A stretch of DNA of 64,000 nucleotides from Hetaerina americana (GCA_022747635.1 JAKTNV010000008.1:3311386-3375385), one strand, 5' to 3'; numbered from the stretch's first letter, positions 34,015 through 45,105 are shown. Made by a program: numbers and translations. Notes: generated by a model not told the origin, from the sequence alone.

Positions 34015-34895
34015 TGCATTGTGAGGCAGTGCGCCCAAGACCACCTCCCGACTCCGGCCACTCCGGGAGAGGGAGAGGCAGTCGCCCGGAGACCCCACTC
34101 TCCCTCCCTCAATCCGCCTTCACGTTGCCAGCGGTGATGCTTCCTGCCCCCCCCCCACCTCCGCCTACCCGACCGCCCGCCCCCTCGTTCCCCATCCGCT
34201 GTCGCCGGAGCGCCCACACTCCTGCCTCCCTCAGGGTCGGCAAATAATTAATGACCAGTCTCGAAATGTTTTCAGTCCAGGGAGCTGACGAATAAATAAA
34301 CATTCCCAGGATTCCGTGGCAGTATTTCTTCTCAAGCCATCGAAGCTTTTAATTGGATGGCCCCCCCTCGAATTTGCATCGGAATTAAGAGAAGGGCGGG
34401 GCCCTGCATGGGATCGCGGTGGGGAATTGAGTGCGTGGTGCGGTTGCGAGCGATCCGGACAGTGGAGTTGCGGAGGGTGGTGCGGCGGACCGCAAAAAAA
34501 CCCCGCACTCACTCGACGATATCAGGCCAACGAGGAAACGGATGCAAAATCCCCCTTCACGAGTCGATCCAAGTTTTCACGCTAACTCGAGCTGACAATT
34601 ACCACGATAAACTTTATTTTTCACATCTGAGGCCATTTGAATATACGCTGAAATTCATGAAGTCGTCGATAGCTCAGACTTCATCACCGTCACCAGTGGT
34701 TCGATTGAAACGCTGGTTGATCGCTGCAGCTGACCCCCCCCCCCCCCCCGACTTTAATGTAATTCTGAAAAAAACCCCAGTCGTGCGCTTTGAAAGGGCT
34801 TCTTCCAAACCCAGGAAGAGGCCATCGCTCGCATATTCCCTCCCGGTCGCCCTCCTCCACAAAACCCCGGGCCGTCGTCCACTTCCTCCCTCCCT
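34015..34895. other. GC-rich patches and poly-C run, unassigned
   Basis: GC-rich with CpG at 34015-34230 and 34355-34500. A run of about 17 C lies near 34733-34750. Multi-phase low-complexity frames, no domain. Confidence 0.45.
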
Positions 34896-36590
34896 CTTCC
34901 TCCACCCTTTCTAATGCCCTTCCTATCTCATCGTCCAGTATGCCCGGATCTAAGCTACCTTCATCTACGTCATATTGTCTCTTCCTCTGTCTAAGCTTTT
35001 TGGCCTAAATTATTTCCCAACAGTTCTATATATCCCTTTCATCTGTCTCGGGTCTTTCCCGTGTCAATGTACCTGACTTTCTCTGTCAACACAGATCTTT
35101 CCATCATACTTCCCGATAGTGTTTTAAACTACTTTGTATAGCACACCATTTTCACGCTTCTTCTGCAAACGTTCCGTATTTTCCTACTGCGCCTTCCACC
35201 AAGCTTCTTTTGCTCTATTTGTTACTCGTCTTAATTTATTTTTTAATATTTATGCTTCTTTCTAACTAACTCTGTATTTAAATTCTCCCATTTTCATCTC
35301 TCATGTATCTTTCTAATCATCTCATCCTTTATCCATGGTGTCCTTTTCATATTAAGTTTCTATAATTACTCCTGCGGCTTTCGATATTCTTTTTTTATAC
35401 ATTCCGATTTTTTCCTCAATAGAACTTAGCTCTTTTCCCTCACTCATTATTTTCTCTTCAGCTTACTGATACTCCTTCCTTGACAAACTAGTCAATGCTT
35501 CTACATTCCATTTCCTCACCCGCCGCGCCTACTTTTTCATTTTGAATGGAAAGCTACATTTCTATCTACAACATTTCTATCAAGCTACATTTAAATAGTG
35601 GTCAGAGTCCAAATCACTCCTGGGGACCGGTGCGACTTTATGGCGCTGTTCCTAAATCTGTGCCTAATCATTACATAATCTGACTGATGTTTCTAAGTCA
35701 CCTAGCAATTTCCATTTACACCTGCGCCTTTTGTGGAAATTAAACCATGTGTTGGTTATGATAAACCCCTCTCTCCTACAGAACTAATTAACTTTCTCCC
35801 TGTGGTCATTCCTCGTACCTAAACCGTAATCCTCCACCTCATCACCATATCTTACTTCGCCTACCGTCGCATTCCAATCCCCCATAACTATCAAACGTTT
35901 CACCGCAGATATAACCGCGATTATGTCCTCTAACTGATCGTTTATCTTATCGGCCCCTTCCTCCGGTTGCTCGGTGGCATGTATATTTGAATAATAACCA
36001 AGTTTGTCGGTTCTGCTTTTAACCCTACTAGTAATATTCTATCCGTAGTTTGTTCTACGTTGACTACGCTTCTTACTACCTCTTTATTAAATATTATGGC
36101 AACCCCTCGAGAGCTCTGGTCCCCGCCGCTGTACACTATTTTATAACTATCACTTCAGTTCATCATTGTCCTAACATTCCAAGTTCCCATTCTAACTAAT
36201 TTCGTCTTCTTCTTCTGCGTCTTGTCCTGCTCCTGTTGGTTTCCCTTGGCAAGGGTATCGTGAGATGACGAACGCGGGAGCCTTGCCTCTTCTGCTGACC
36301 GGCACGACACACGGCCGATTGGGCCGAGTCCCTTAGTTGCCAGGACTCACATTCTCCATATTGTCCATCATTATGTTCTTCGGAATGATAATGGAGGTGG
36401 TTTCCCGTTGCCTTCCTCAATAGTGTTTTTAACGTGACACCATCACTTAATGGCCGCCCCACTGGGGTCAGACGCCAAAGCAGCCGCCTCACTGAGGAAG
36501 ACGCTGCGCGGATTACCTTTCGTCTGACTCCTGATCTTCGACCTATCTGCAATAGGTGATGACCCTGCCAAGAACAATTCGCTGTACTTT
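34896..36590 (-). mobile_element. RTE-type LINE copy G, 5' half only, decayed
   Basis: Minus strand: a 5' leader matching that of copy E (36560-36390, including the AGTGAGGCGGCTG and CCCAGTGGGGCGGCCA blocks), the first codons, then endonuclease and linker up to the region equivalent to residue about 520 of copy E. The RT and 3' end are missing. Loss of the 3' half cannot come from ordinary 5' truncation, so a later deletion or rearrangement is implied. Confidence 0.85.
35942..36136 (-). pseudogene. RTE LINE copy G, endonuclease fragment
   Basis: A 64-codon stretch matches copy E residues about 113-170 (MYSGGDQSSRGVAIIFNKEV, then LVIIQIYMPPSN). Stops and shifts lie on both sides. No function expected. 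Confidence 0.8.
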
Positions 36591-36597
36591 GTATTTT

Positions 36598-37345
36598 ATT
36601 ATACATATCAAACGAAGGATATAATTATTAAAAGAGGACACTCACGCATTCCAAAATTCTCGGTAAAAACAATCGCCTCCTACAGCGGGCAAAAGGGACT
36701 GGGATGGATGAAGCGAGGGCAGAGCGATGGATGGACGGACAGCGGGGAGAAGTCTTGGGAGAGGAGAGGGAGTGAATAATTGTGAAGGGTGGCGTGGGCT
36801 TATGCCTGATATTAATTTCAAGGAAATTGAAGGCGTCTCAGAACATATGTGCGCCTACTCTAGCGTACTTAGTTTGAGTGAAGTGTCGGAGGGTGGTAAA
36901 AATGCTGAAATGGAGGCGCTATTGCATTTGTTGGGAGGAGTAATGGGGGATGGAAGGTGTGCTTCGGGATTGGGAGCATCGGAGACAGGGAAGAATGTTT
37001 GCAGGAGGCGCGGTGATTATTGATCCTAATGTTAAGGGGTGCGGAACATTGAGCAATGTAGGAGGCAGGGCAGAGTTGGCACTTTGAGAGATAGATTACA
37101 TTGCTGGAGGTGCAGGAGGAGTTGGGGATGGGTGGGAGGGATTTGAAAAGCGGGCGGGGGGGGGGGGGCATGGTTTGGGTTTTAAAAATAGGACGCGCTT
37201 CACATCTTCGCTTATTGCAGGGCGTGGGAGTGGCTTTCGGATAAGGCGGGCATGATTCCCAATGGACTTGGCTCCTAATTCCCTCTCCCGGTACAACCTC
37301 TCCACTTTCATCCTTTCCAGAGCATAGTACTTACATTTAAGCATT
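36598..37345 (-). mobile_element. Penelope-like element, 3' part with GIY-YIG domain
   Basis: Minus strand: a GIY-YIG remnant (37171-36869), a 3' region, then the shared box GCGTGAGTGTCC (36647-36636) and a terminal AT-rich 40 bases. The end abuts the 5' leader of RTE copy G at about 36595. Confidence 0.6.
36869..37171 (-). pseudogene. GIY-YIG domain of a Penelope-like element
   Basis: A 100-codon frame with NVIY at residues 24-27, the cysteine pair CQLC, YIA at 38-40 in place of YIG, an arginine at 49 and a histidine at 53 (NIRINNHR). The Gly to Ala change in the signature and loss of the glutamate region indicate decay. It is homologous to, but clearly diverged from, the domain at 581-970. 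Confidence 0.6.
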
Positions 37346-37526
37346 CATGTTTCCTATGACACTTTATGCGCAGTCAATATATCGCCGAATGAGTTGATTT
37401 TACATGCATTATAAGAATGCTATAAACGGAATGTAGGGAGGTAGAATATATGAAGAGTTGAAGAAGAGTGAATTGAAGCGGGGGGTCACGGGTCTTGTCA
37501 GGTGATGCTCGGAGGTGTACCGGTAA

Positions 37527-37832
37527 TCAGTGTGTCCATCCACCACCTATTTTAAACGGTAGACCACCAAATAACAATACCAGTATATTTTTCCGCCCAT
37601 TGATGTTCAAGAGGTCGACTCTTGATAGCATAGATAGGCCATTTATTGTTAGATGTCCATAATTAAACAAATATTTATCTTTGACTACGTCAACTTTGTT
37701 GAAGCTCTGTCCCTGAGATTTACCGATGACAATATCGTACGCTAAAATAAGAAAGGGTAAATAGATTAATCCTAATTGATTCCTCCATTGACTCTCTTTG
37801 TGCGTGTCATCCAATGGATTCTTCAACGGCAA
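37527..37832 (-). pseudogene. PIF1-like helicase remnant, probably from a Helitron
   Basis: The 101-residue minus-strand frame contains LPFLILAYDIVIGKSQGQSF, then KYLFNYGHLTINGLSMLSRV and, further on, NILVLLF. This follows the C-terminal signature of PIF1-family helicases (LAFAMTINKSQGQT.., FSHGQLYVALSR..). In arthropod genomes such isolated decayed copies usually derive from Rep-helicase Helitrons. No Rep domain or Helitron terminal hairpin with CTRR end could be identified nearby, so Helitron origin is inferred. The Walker A part is absent. Confidence 0.6.
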
Positions 37833-38171
37833 CTACGGCCGAGAAATTCATATAGCGCTGAATACGAAGAAAGTCTGGATTATTTCGTGGCATTTCTCAA
37901 AATTTCGAAACGACTACAAATTTCAACGATACAAAATGAGGCACTTCACTCAATTCCCTTCCTTGCGACACTTCACTCGATCGATGATTATTTCTAACCC
38001 AGTTTTGCGAAAAGAAATGAAGCCTGTGAGCGGAAAAATGAACTATATATGCATATCTTATTGAAGTAGATAGGGCTGATTTAGAGCGAACATAAGACTT
38101 AATGGATGCCAAACAGTAATATCTGCGGCTTCCAACATAAAAACTTGAAAACAAACAATGCATAACAACGA
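37833..38171. other. Unassigned stretch
   Basis: AT-rich. It may hold further decayed helicase sequence, but nothing readable. Confidence 0.4.
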
Positions 38172-38317
38172 ATTGTTGGTTAATCTTTATATAAAATCGA
38201 ACAGGACTAAATACAACATCAAATATTAATGTCAAACAAAATTATTTAATTATTTTGAAAATCAAATAAACTTACTGTCAATCGCACTTAGCATTAAGGC
38301 TATTACAAATCACGCTA

Positions 38318-38356
<39 letters not shown>

Positions 38357-38430
38357 TAATATAATAATTAATTATATAATATATATTAATATTATGTATA
38401 TAATAATTAATATATATATAATATATATAT

Positions 38431-38472
<42 letters not shown>

Positions 38473-38565
38473 AGTTTATTTGATTTTCAAAATAATTTTG
38501 TTTGGCATTAATATTTGATGTTGTATTTAGTCCTGTTCGATTTTATATAAAGATTAACCAACAAT
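38172..38565. repeat. Large inverted repeat around an AT-rich core
   Basis: The left arm 38172-38274 and right arm 38471-38565 are nearly perfect reverse complements. The main difference is an 8-base ATTTAATT present only in the left arm. About 196 bases of TA-rich sequence separate them. Confidence 0.9.
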
Positions 38566-38572
38566 ACGATGT

Positions 38573-38625
<53 letters not shown>

Positions 38626-38632
38626 CATATAT
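38566..38632. repeat. (TA)n microsatellite ending in a target duplication
   Basis: About 24 TA units and then ATAACATATAT (38622-38632). The same 11 bases follow the other end of RTE copy D at 41711-41721. Confidence 0.9.
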
Positions 38633-41600
38633 TTTTTAAGCTAATCTACCGGTTAAGGTAGGTTTTTGGATAGACACAACTCCCAAACAAATATTTTATT
38701 ACTCCTAACAAAACACAAAATCCATCATCCTACTCTATATCAGGTCCCTCTTCATCTCTGAGTACTTTCTTCCTCCCTTCATCCCGTCCAACATCCCTAT
38801 CCTGTTCCTTCCCTTTCCTCTTTTTCCCAACATTCTACCCTCTATCACAGTCTTCAACATCCCACTTCCGGTCAACACCCCCTTCATCCACTTTTCCTGC
38901 CTCCATAGGATTGCTCCCAACAAACCCCTCTCTTCGCCCACCATACCAAGTACTTCGTCATTTGTTTTCTTCTCTGTCCATTTCACCTTCTCCATTCTTC
39001 TCCACACCCACATTTCAAAAGCCTCCAGTCTACGTCTATCCTCCTGCTTCAATGACCACGTTTCCGCACCGTACATAGCTACGCTCCATATCAAAGTTTT
39101 TACGAGTCTTTTCTTAACATCCTTACTCAAAGTCTCTGTCATCAACTCCCTCCTCCTTGTGAAAGCCTCTTTGCCTAGCGCAATTCTTCTCCTTACGTCC
39201 CTACTACTTTGACCGCGTTGGTCCAAAACACTACCGAGATACGTAAACTGTTCTACCTGCTCTAGTTTTTGCCCTCCTAGTTTAATGTTAAGCTTGGCCT
39301 TTTTCGTTCTAGAAAATCGCATAACCTTTGTTTTATTAATATTGATTCTCATCCCATACCTGTCGCACTGAATTTCCAATTCACTCAGCAATGCTTGCAG
39401 CCCCTTGGCTGACTGACAAACTAAAGCTTGGTCATCAGCAAACCTAACTGATTTTAAGAATTCCCCGCCCACTTTCATTCCTACCTCGAGTTCTTCCCAT
39501 GCCTCTTTGATCATTTCCTCAGCATACAGGTTGAACAGCAACGGTGATAATGGGCAACCCTGCCTTACACCCCTTCCTAACACTGCCCATCCTGACTCCC
39601 CGTTTCCCACCCGCACCTGATCAGTCTGAGACATGTACAGGTTGCGGATTAGCCTCCTTTCCCTCCAATCTATTCCTATTTTCTGCAGAATACTCATTAG
39701 TTTTTCCCAATTCACTCTATCAAACGCTTTTTCGAAATCTACGAAACAGGCAAATACCTCCTGGTTGTGTTCTATATTCCTCTCGATTAATAATCTCATT
39801 ACTGCAATGGCATCACGCGTACCTCTCCCCTTCCTAAACCCAAACTGATCATCCCGTAAGTAATCATTTGCACTACTCTCTATCCTTTTGTTTATGATCC
39901 TGAGAACAACTTTGGCTGCGTGGGATATCAAACTAATTGTCCTATAGTCCTCACATGACGTGGCCTTTACCTTTTTCGGAATAGGAACTAAAACTGATCT
40001 CACAAAGTCTTTCGGCCAGATTCCCTCCTCATAAATACTACGGATCAGCCCATATAGTCTCTTCCTCTCACATTTTCCTAAGCATTTTAAAAGATCCACG
40101 GGAATGTTATCTACCCCCACGGCCTTATTTAGTTTCATCTTCCTTAATGCCCTTTCTATCTCATTGTCTAATATGCCTGGACCTAAGCTGTCTTCCTCTA
40201 CGTCATTTTCTTTTTCAATGTCTAACTTTGTTGGTCTGAGTTCTTTACTATACAGTACTTCTATATACTCCTTCCATCTCTCTTGGATCTTTCCTGCGTC
40301 AACTATTACCTTACCCGCCTTATCTCCAACTGTTAGCATAGCTCTTCCTTTCTTACTTCCCGATAACGATTTAACTTTGCTGTACAGCGCACCGATTTCA
40401 CCCTTCCTCTGCAGACTTTCCATATCCTCGCACTGCGTCTTCCACCATGCTTCCTTTGCCTTATTTGTTACCCGCCTCAATTTATTGTTCAATTCTTTGT
40501 ACTTAATTTTGCCTAATTCTGTATTTATATTCTTCCATTTTCGCCGCTCATCCATCTTTGTAATCATCTCATCCGTGATCCATGGTTTCCTAGTCCTTTT
40601 AGCGTTAACGGTTCCAATAGTGTCCTTTGCGGCTTTCGACAACCCTTTCTTGATCATTTCCCATTTTTCTTCGATAGTACTAAGCCCTTTACCATCCTCC
40701 ATGATTTTCTCTACCACCTGTTTGTATTCCTTCCTTTTCAACCCATTTAATGCTTCTACATTCCATTTTCTAACTCGCCGCCCCTGCCTTATCTTTTTGA
40801 AACGTACGCTACATTTCATAACAACTAAATTGTGGTCTGAGTCCGCATCCGCTCCCGGGAAGCTGTGGGAATTTATCACACTGTTCCTAAACCTGTGTCT
40901 CACTAGGATACAATCTAGCTGATATCTTCCTGAGTCACCTGGCATTTTCCATGTATACCTGCGTCTTTTGTGGTGTCTACACCAATTGTTGGTGATGACC
41001 AACCCCTGTCTCCTGCAGAACTCAACTGCTTTCTCCCCGCGGTCATTCCTCGTGCATAAACCGTAGTCCCCCACCTCATCACCATCTCTTCCTTCGCCTA
41101 CCGTCGCATTCCAATCCCCCATCACTATCAAATGTTTCCCTGCAGGAACACACGCCATTATGTCTTCTAACCGATCATATATCCTATCGACCTCTTCTTC
41201 CTTATGGTTTCTCGGTGGCATGTATACCTGAATAATAACTAAGTCCGTCGGTTCTGCTTTTATCTCCACTAGTAGTATTCTATTTGTTACCTGCTCTATG
41301 TTGACTACGCTTCTTCCTACCTCTTCATTTAATACTATGGCAACCCCTCGTTGGCTCTCGCCCCCGCCGCTGTATATCATTGTATAATTATCACTCCAGT
41401 AATCCCCGCTATCTTTCCATCTCACCTCGCATAGACCTAAAATATCTATATTTCCCCTTTCCATCTATCCCTTAACATTCTCCAATTTCCCTGTCCTCAT
41501 CATTGTCCTAACATTCCACGTCCCTATTCTAACTAATTTGGTCTTCTTCTCCTGCGTCTTTTGTCCTGCTGCTGCTGGTTTTCCCTTGCAAGGGTTTTGT

Positions 41601-41710
41601 GGGATGACGACCGCGGAAGCCTTGCCTCCCCCGCTGCCGGGCACGACACACGGCCGATTGGGCCGAGCCCCGTGGTTGCCAGGACTCAAAATATCTCTAT
41701 TGTCCATCAT
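38633..41710 (-). mobile_element. RTE-type LINE copy D, nearly complete
   Basis: Minus strand from the start codon (41710) to an A-rich 3' tail at 38633, including the shared 3' block CCTACCTTAACCGGTAGATT. The 5' leader present in copy E is absent: homology stops within two bases of the ATG. It is flanked by an 11-base direct repeat ATAACATATAT, the probable target-site duplication, within (TA)n. One in-frame stop separates the first 81 codons from the remaining 909. Confidence 0.93.
38735..41710 (-). pseudogene. RTE LINE endonuclease-reverse transcriptase, one stop codon
   Basis: The frame is open except for one TAG after KLENVKG (41465-41467), where copy E has a Glu codon. The downstream 909 codons contain the endonuclease (LCEVRW, IVMGDWNATVGEG, ADSDHNLVV) and RT motifs FVDFEKAFDRV, RGVRQGCPLSPLLFN and RFADDQALV, then the C-terminal KWTEKKTNDEVL region. 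The protein is close to copy E, with scattered substitutions such as LDCILV for LDYILV. The stop removes the first endonuclease residues (TWNVR) from the main frame, so it is probably inactive. Confidence 0.93.
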
Positions 41711-41712
41711 AT

Positions 41713-41743
<31 letters not shown>
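41711..41743. repeat. (TA)n spacer between head-to-head RTE copies
   Basis: ATAACATATAT target copy followed by about 11 TA units. The start of copy D points left and the 5' leader of copy E begins at 41744. Confidence 0.95.
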
Positions 41744-41746
<3 letters not shown>

Positions 41747-42035
41747 CTCCCCGGACTACAACCTTGACGTGGTGGAAGGGCTTGTGCGTTCCGATGACCC
41801 CTAGAGCTGTACTGGCGGGAGTAATAAAAATTGCTCCTGGTAGGGTCACCCATGCCAGATAGGTCGAAGGTTAGGAGCCAGACGAAAGGTAGTCCACGCA
41901 GCGTCTGTTCCTCAGTGAGGCGGCTGCAATGGCGTCTGACCCCAGTGGGGCGGCCAGTAAGTGATGGTGTCACATTAAAAACACTATTGAGGAAGGCAAC
42001 GGGAAACCACCTCAATTATCATTCCCTAGAAAAAT
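41744..42035 (+). promoter_or_regulatory. RTE 5' leader, probable internal promoter region
   Basis: A GC-richer leader before the ATG, conserved in copy G and in the 22146 fragment. LINEs usually carry an internal promoter here; that role is inferred. It contains inverted-pairing blocks such as AGTGAGGCGGCTG and CAGTGGGGCGGCCAG. Confidence 0.5.
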
Positions 42036-45011
42036 ATGATGGACAATAGAGATATTTTGAGTCCTGGCAACCACGGGGCTCGGCCCAATCGGCCGTGTGT
42101 CGTGCCCGGCAGCGGGGGAGGCAAGGCTTCCGCGGTCGTCATCCCACGAAACCCTTGCAAGGGAAAACCAGCAGCAGCAGGACAGAAGACGCAGGAGAAG
42201 AAGACCAAATTAGTTAGAATAGGAACGTGGAATGTTAGGACAATGATGAGGACGGGGAAATTGGAGAATGTTAAGCGAGAGATGGAAAGGGGAAATATAG
42301 ATATTTTAGGTCTATGCGAGGTGAGATGGAAAGATAGCGGGGATTACTGGAGTGATAAGTATAGAATAATATACAGCGGTGGGGACGAGAGCCAACGAGG
42401 GGTCGCCATAGTATTAAATGAAGAGGTAGGAAGAAGCGTAGTCAACATAGAGCAGGTAACGGATAGAATACTACTAGTGGAGATAAAAGCAGAACCGACG
42501 AACTTAGTTATTATCCAGGTATACATGCCACCGAGCAACCATAAGGAAGAAGAGGTCGATAGGATATACGATCAGTTAGAGGACATGATTGCATGTGTTC
42601 CTGCAGGGAAACATTTGATAGTGATGGGGGATTGGAATGCGACAGTAGGCGAAGGAAGAGATGGTGATGAGGTGGGGGACTACGGTTTAGGCACGAGGAA
42701 TGACCGCGGGGAGAAAGCAGTTGAGTTCTGCAGGAGACAGGGGTTAGTTATCACCAACACTTGGTTCAGACACCACAAAAGACGCAGGTATACATGGAAA
42801 ATGCCAGGTGACTCGGGAAGATATCAGCTAGATTATATCCTGGTTAGACACAGGTTTAGGAACAGTGTGATAAATTCCCACAGCTTCCCGGGAGCGGATG
42901 CGGACTCAGACCACAATTTAGTTGTTATGAAATGTAGCGTACGTTTCAAAAAGATAAGGCAGGGGCGGCGAGTTAGAAAATGGAATGTAGAAGCATTAAA
43001 TGGGTTGAAAAGGAAGGAATACAAACAGGCGGTAGAGAAAATAATGGAGGATGGTAAAGGGCTTATTACTATCGAAGAAAAATGGGAAATGATCAAAAAA
43101 GGGTTGTCTAAAGCCGCAAAAGACACTATTGGAACCGTTAACGCTAAAAGGACTCGTAAACCATGGATCACGGATGAGATGATTACAAAAATGGATGAGC
43201 GGCGAAAATGGAAGAATATAAATACAGAATTAGGCAAAATGAAGTACAAAGAATTGAACAATAAATTGAGGCGGGCAACAAATAAAGCAAAGGAAGCATG
43301 GTGGAAGACGCAGTGCGAGAATATGGAAAGTCTGCAGAGGAAGGGGGAAATCGGTGCGCTTTACAGCATAGTTAAATCTTTATCGGGAAGTAAGAAAGGG
43401 AGATCAACGATAGCAGTTAGAGATAAGGCCGGTAAGGTAATAGTTGACGCAGGAAAGATCCAAGAGAGATGGAAGGAATATGTAGAAGACCTGTATAGTA
43501 AAGAGCTTAGACCAACAAAGTTAGACATTGAAAAGGAACATGACGTAGAGGAAGATAGCTTAGGTCCAGGCATACTAGACAATGAGATAGAAAGGGCTTT
43601 AAGGGAGATGAAACTAAATAAGGCCGTGGGGGTAGATAACATTCCCGTGGAACTTTTGAAATGCTTGGGAAAATGTGGGAGGAAGAGGCTATATGGGCTG
43701 ATCCGTAGTATTTATGAGGAGGGAATCTGGCCGGAAGACTTTGTGAGATCAGTTTTAGTTCCTATTCCGAAAAAGGTAAAGGCCACGTCATGTGAGGACT
43801 ATAGGACAATTAGTTTGATATCCCACGCAGCTAAGGTTGTTCTCAGGATCATAAACAAAAGGATAGAGAGTAGGGCAAATGATTACTTAGGGGATGATCA
43901 GTTTGGGTTTAGGAAGGGGAGAGGTACGCGTGATGCCATTGCAGTAATGAGATTATTAATCGAGAGGAATATAGAACACAACCAGGAGGTATTTGCCTGT
44001 TTCGTAGATTTCGAAAAAGCGTTTGATAGAGTGAATTGGGAAAAACTAATGAGTATATTGCAGAAAATAGGAATAGATTGGAGGGAAAGGAGGCTAATCC
44101 GCAACCTGTACATGTCTCAGACTGCTCAGGTGCGGGTGGGAAACGGGGAGTCAGGATGGGCAGTGTTAGGAAGGGGTGTAAGGCAGGGTTGCCCATTATC
44201 ACCGTTGCTGTTCAACCTGTACGCAGAAGAAATGATCAAAGAGGCATGGGAAGAACTCGAGGTAGGAATGAAAGTGGGCGGGGAATTCGTAAAATCAGTT
44301 AGGTTTGCTGATGACCAAGCTTTAGTTTGTCAGTCAGCCAAGGGGCTGCAAGCATTGCTTAGTGAATTGGAAATTCAGTGCGACAGGTATGGGATGAGAA
44401 TCAATATTAATAAAACAAAGGTTATGCGATTTTCTAGAAAGAAAAAGGGCAAGCTTAACATTAAAATAGGAGGGCAAAAGCTAGAGCAGGTAGAACAGTT
44501 TACGTATCTCGGTAGTGTTTTGGACCAACACGGTCAAAGTAGTAGGGACGTAAGGAGAAGAATTGCGCTAGGCAAAGAGGCTTTCACAAGGAGGAGGGAG
44601 TTGATGACAGGGACTTTGAGTAAGGATGTTAAGAAAAGACTCGTAAAAACTTTGATATGGAGCGTAGCTATGTACGGAGCGGAAACGTGGTCATTGAAGC
44701 AGGAGGATAGACGTAGATTGGAGGCTTTTGAAATGTGGGTGTGGAGAAGAATGGAGAAGGTGAAATGGACAGAGAAGAAAACAAATGAGGAAGTACTTGG
44801 TATGGTGGGCGAAGAGAGGGGTTTGTTGGGAGCAATCCTATGGAGGCAGGAAAAGTGGATTAAGGGGGTGTTGACCGGCAGTGGGATGTTGAAGACTGTG
44901 ATAGAGGGTAGAATGTTGGGCAAAAGAGGAAAGGGAAGGAACAGGATAGGGTTGTTGGACGGGATGAAGGGAGGAAGGAAGTACTCAGAGATGAAGAGGG
45001 ACCTGATATAG
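42036..45011 (+). CDS. RTE-type LINE endonuclease-reverse transcriptase, 991 aa, intact
   Basis: One protein performing target-primed reverse transcription. The APE-type endonuclease spans residues about 58-300: TWNVR (N66), LCEVRW (E95), MGDWNATVG (D199, N201), QLDYILVR (D266) and SDHNLVV (D292, H293). A basic linker covers 300-460. The reverse transcriptase spans about 510-830 with SCEDYRTISL, motif A VDFEKAFD (D658), motif B RQGCPLSPLLF and motif C FADD (D759, D760). The C-terminal region has AMYGAETWSLKQEDRRRLEA and KVKWTEKKTNEEVL, as in RTE/BovB LINEs. All catalytic residues I can name are present. The ATG pair at 42036 gives a short Pro/Gly/Lys-rich N-terminus shared with copy D. No second ORF or RNase H domain is seen, as usual for RTE. 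Confidence 0.94.
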   Translation: MMDNRDILSPGNHGARPNRPCVVPGSGGGKASAVVIPRNPCKGKPAAAGQKTQEKKTKLVRIGTWNVRTMMRTGKLENVKREMERGNIDILGLCEVRWKDSGDYWSDKYRIIYSGGDESQRGVAIVLNEEVGRSVVNIEQVTDRILLVEIKAEPTNLVIIQVYMPPSNHKEEEVDRIYDQLEDMIACVPAGKHLIVMGDWNATVGEGRDGDEVGDYGLGTRNDRGEKAVEFCRRQGLVITNTWFRHHKRRRYTWKMPGDSGRYQLDYILVRHRFRNSVINSHSFPGADADSDHNLVVMKCSVRFKKIRQGRRVRKWNVEALNGLKRKEYKQAVEKIMEDGKGLITIEEKWEMIKKGLSKAAKDTIGTVNAKRTRKPWITDEMITKMDERRKWKNINTELGKMKYKELNNKLRRATNKAKEAWWKTQCENMESLQRKGEIGALYSIVKSLSGSKKGRSTIAVRDKAGKVIVDAGKIQERWKEYVEDLYSKELRPTKLDIEKEHDVEEDSLGPGILDNEIERALREMKLNKAVGVDNIPVELLKCLGKCGRKRLYGLIRSIYEEGIWPEDFVRSVLVPIPKKVKATSCEDYRTISLISHAAKVVLRIINKRIESRANDYLGDDQFGFRKGRGTRDAIAVMRLLIERNIEHNQEVFACFVDFEKAFDRVNWEKLMSILQKIGIDWRERRLIRNLYMSQTAQVRVGNGESGWAVLGRGVRQGCPLSPLLFNLYAEEMIKEAWEELEVGMKVGGEFVKSVRFADDQALVCQSAKGLQALLSELEIQCDRYGMRININKTKVMRFSRKKKGKLNIKIGGQKLEQVEQFTYLGSVLDQHGQSSRDVRRRIALGKEAFTRRRELMTGTLSKDVKKRLVKTLIWSVAMYGAETWSLKQEDRRRLEAFEMWVWRRMEKVKWTEKKTNEEVLGMVGEERGLLGAILWRQEKWIKGVLTGSGMLKTVIEGRMLGKRGKGRNRIGLLDGMKGGRKYSEMKRDLI

Positions 45012-45105
45012 AGTAGGATGATTGATTTTGTGTTTTGTTAGGAGTAATAAAATATTTGTTTGGTAGTTGTGTCAGTCCAAAAACCTACCTTAACCGGTAG
45101 ATTAC

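Noticed and set aside
40104..40922. A 272-codon plus-strand frame
   Set aside because: It is antisense to the linker and endonuclease of RTE copy D. The same antisense frames appear in copies A, B, E and F, so it is a shadow of the real coding strand.
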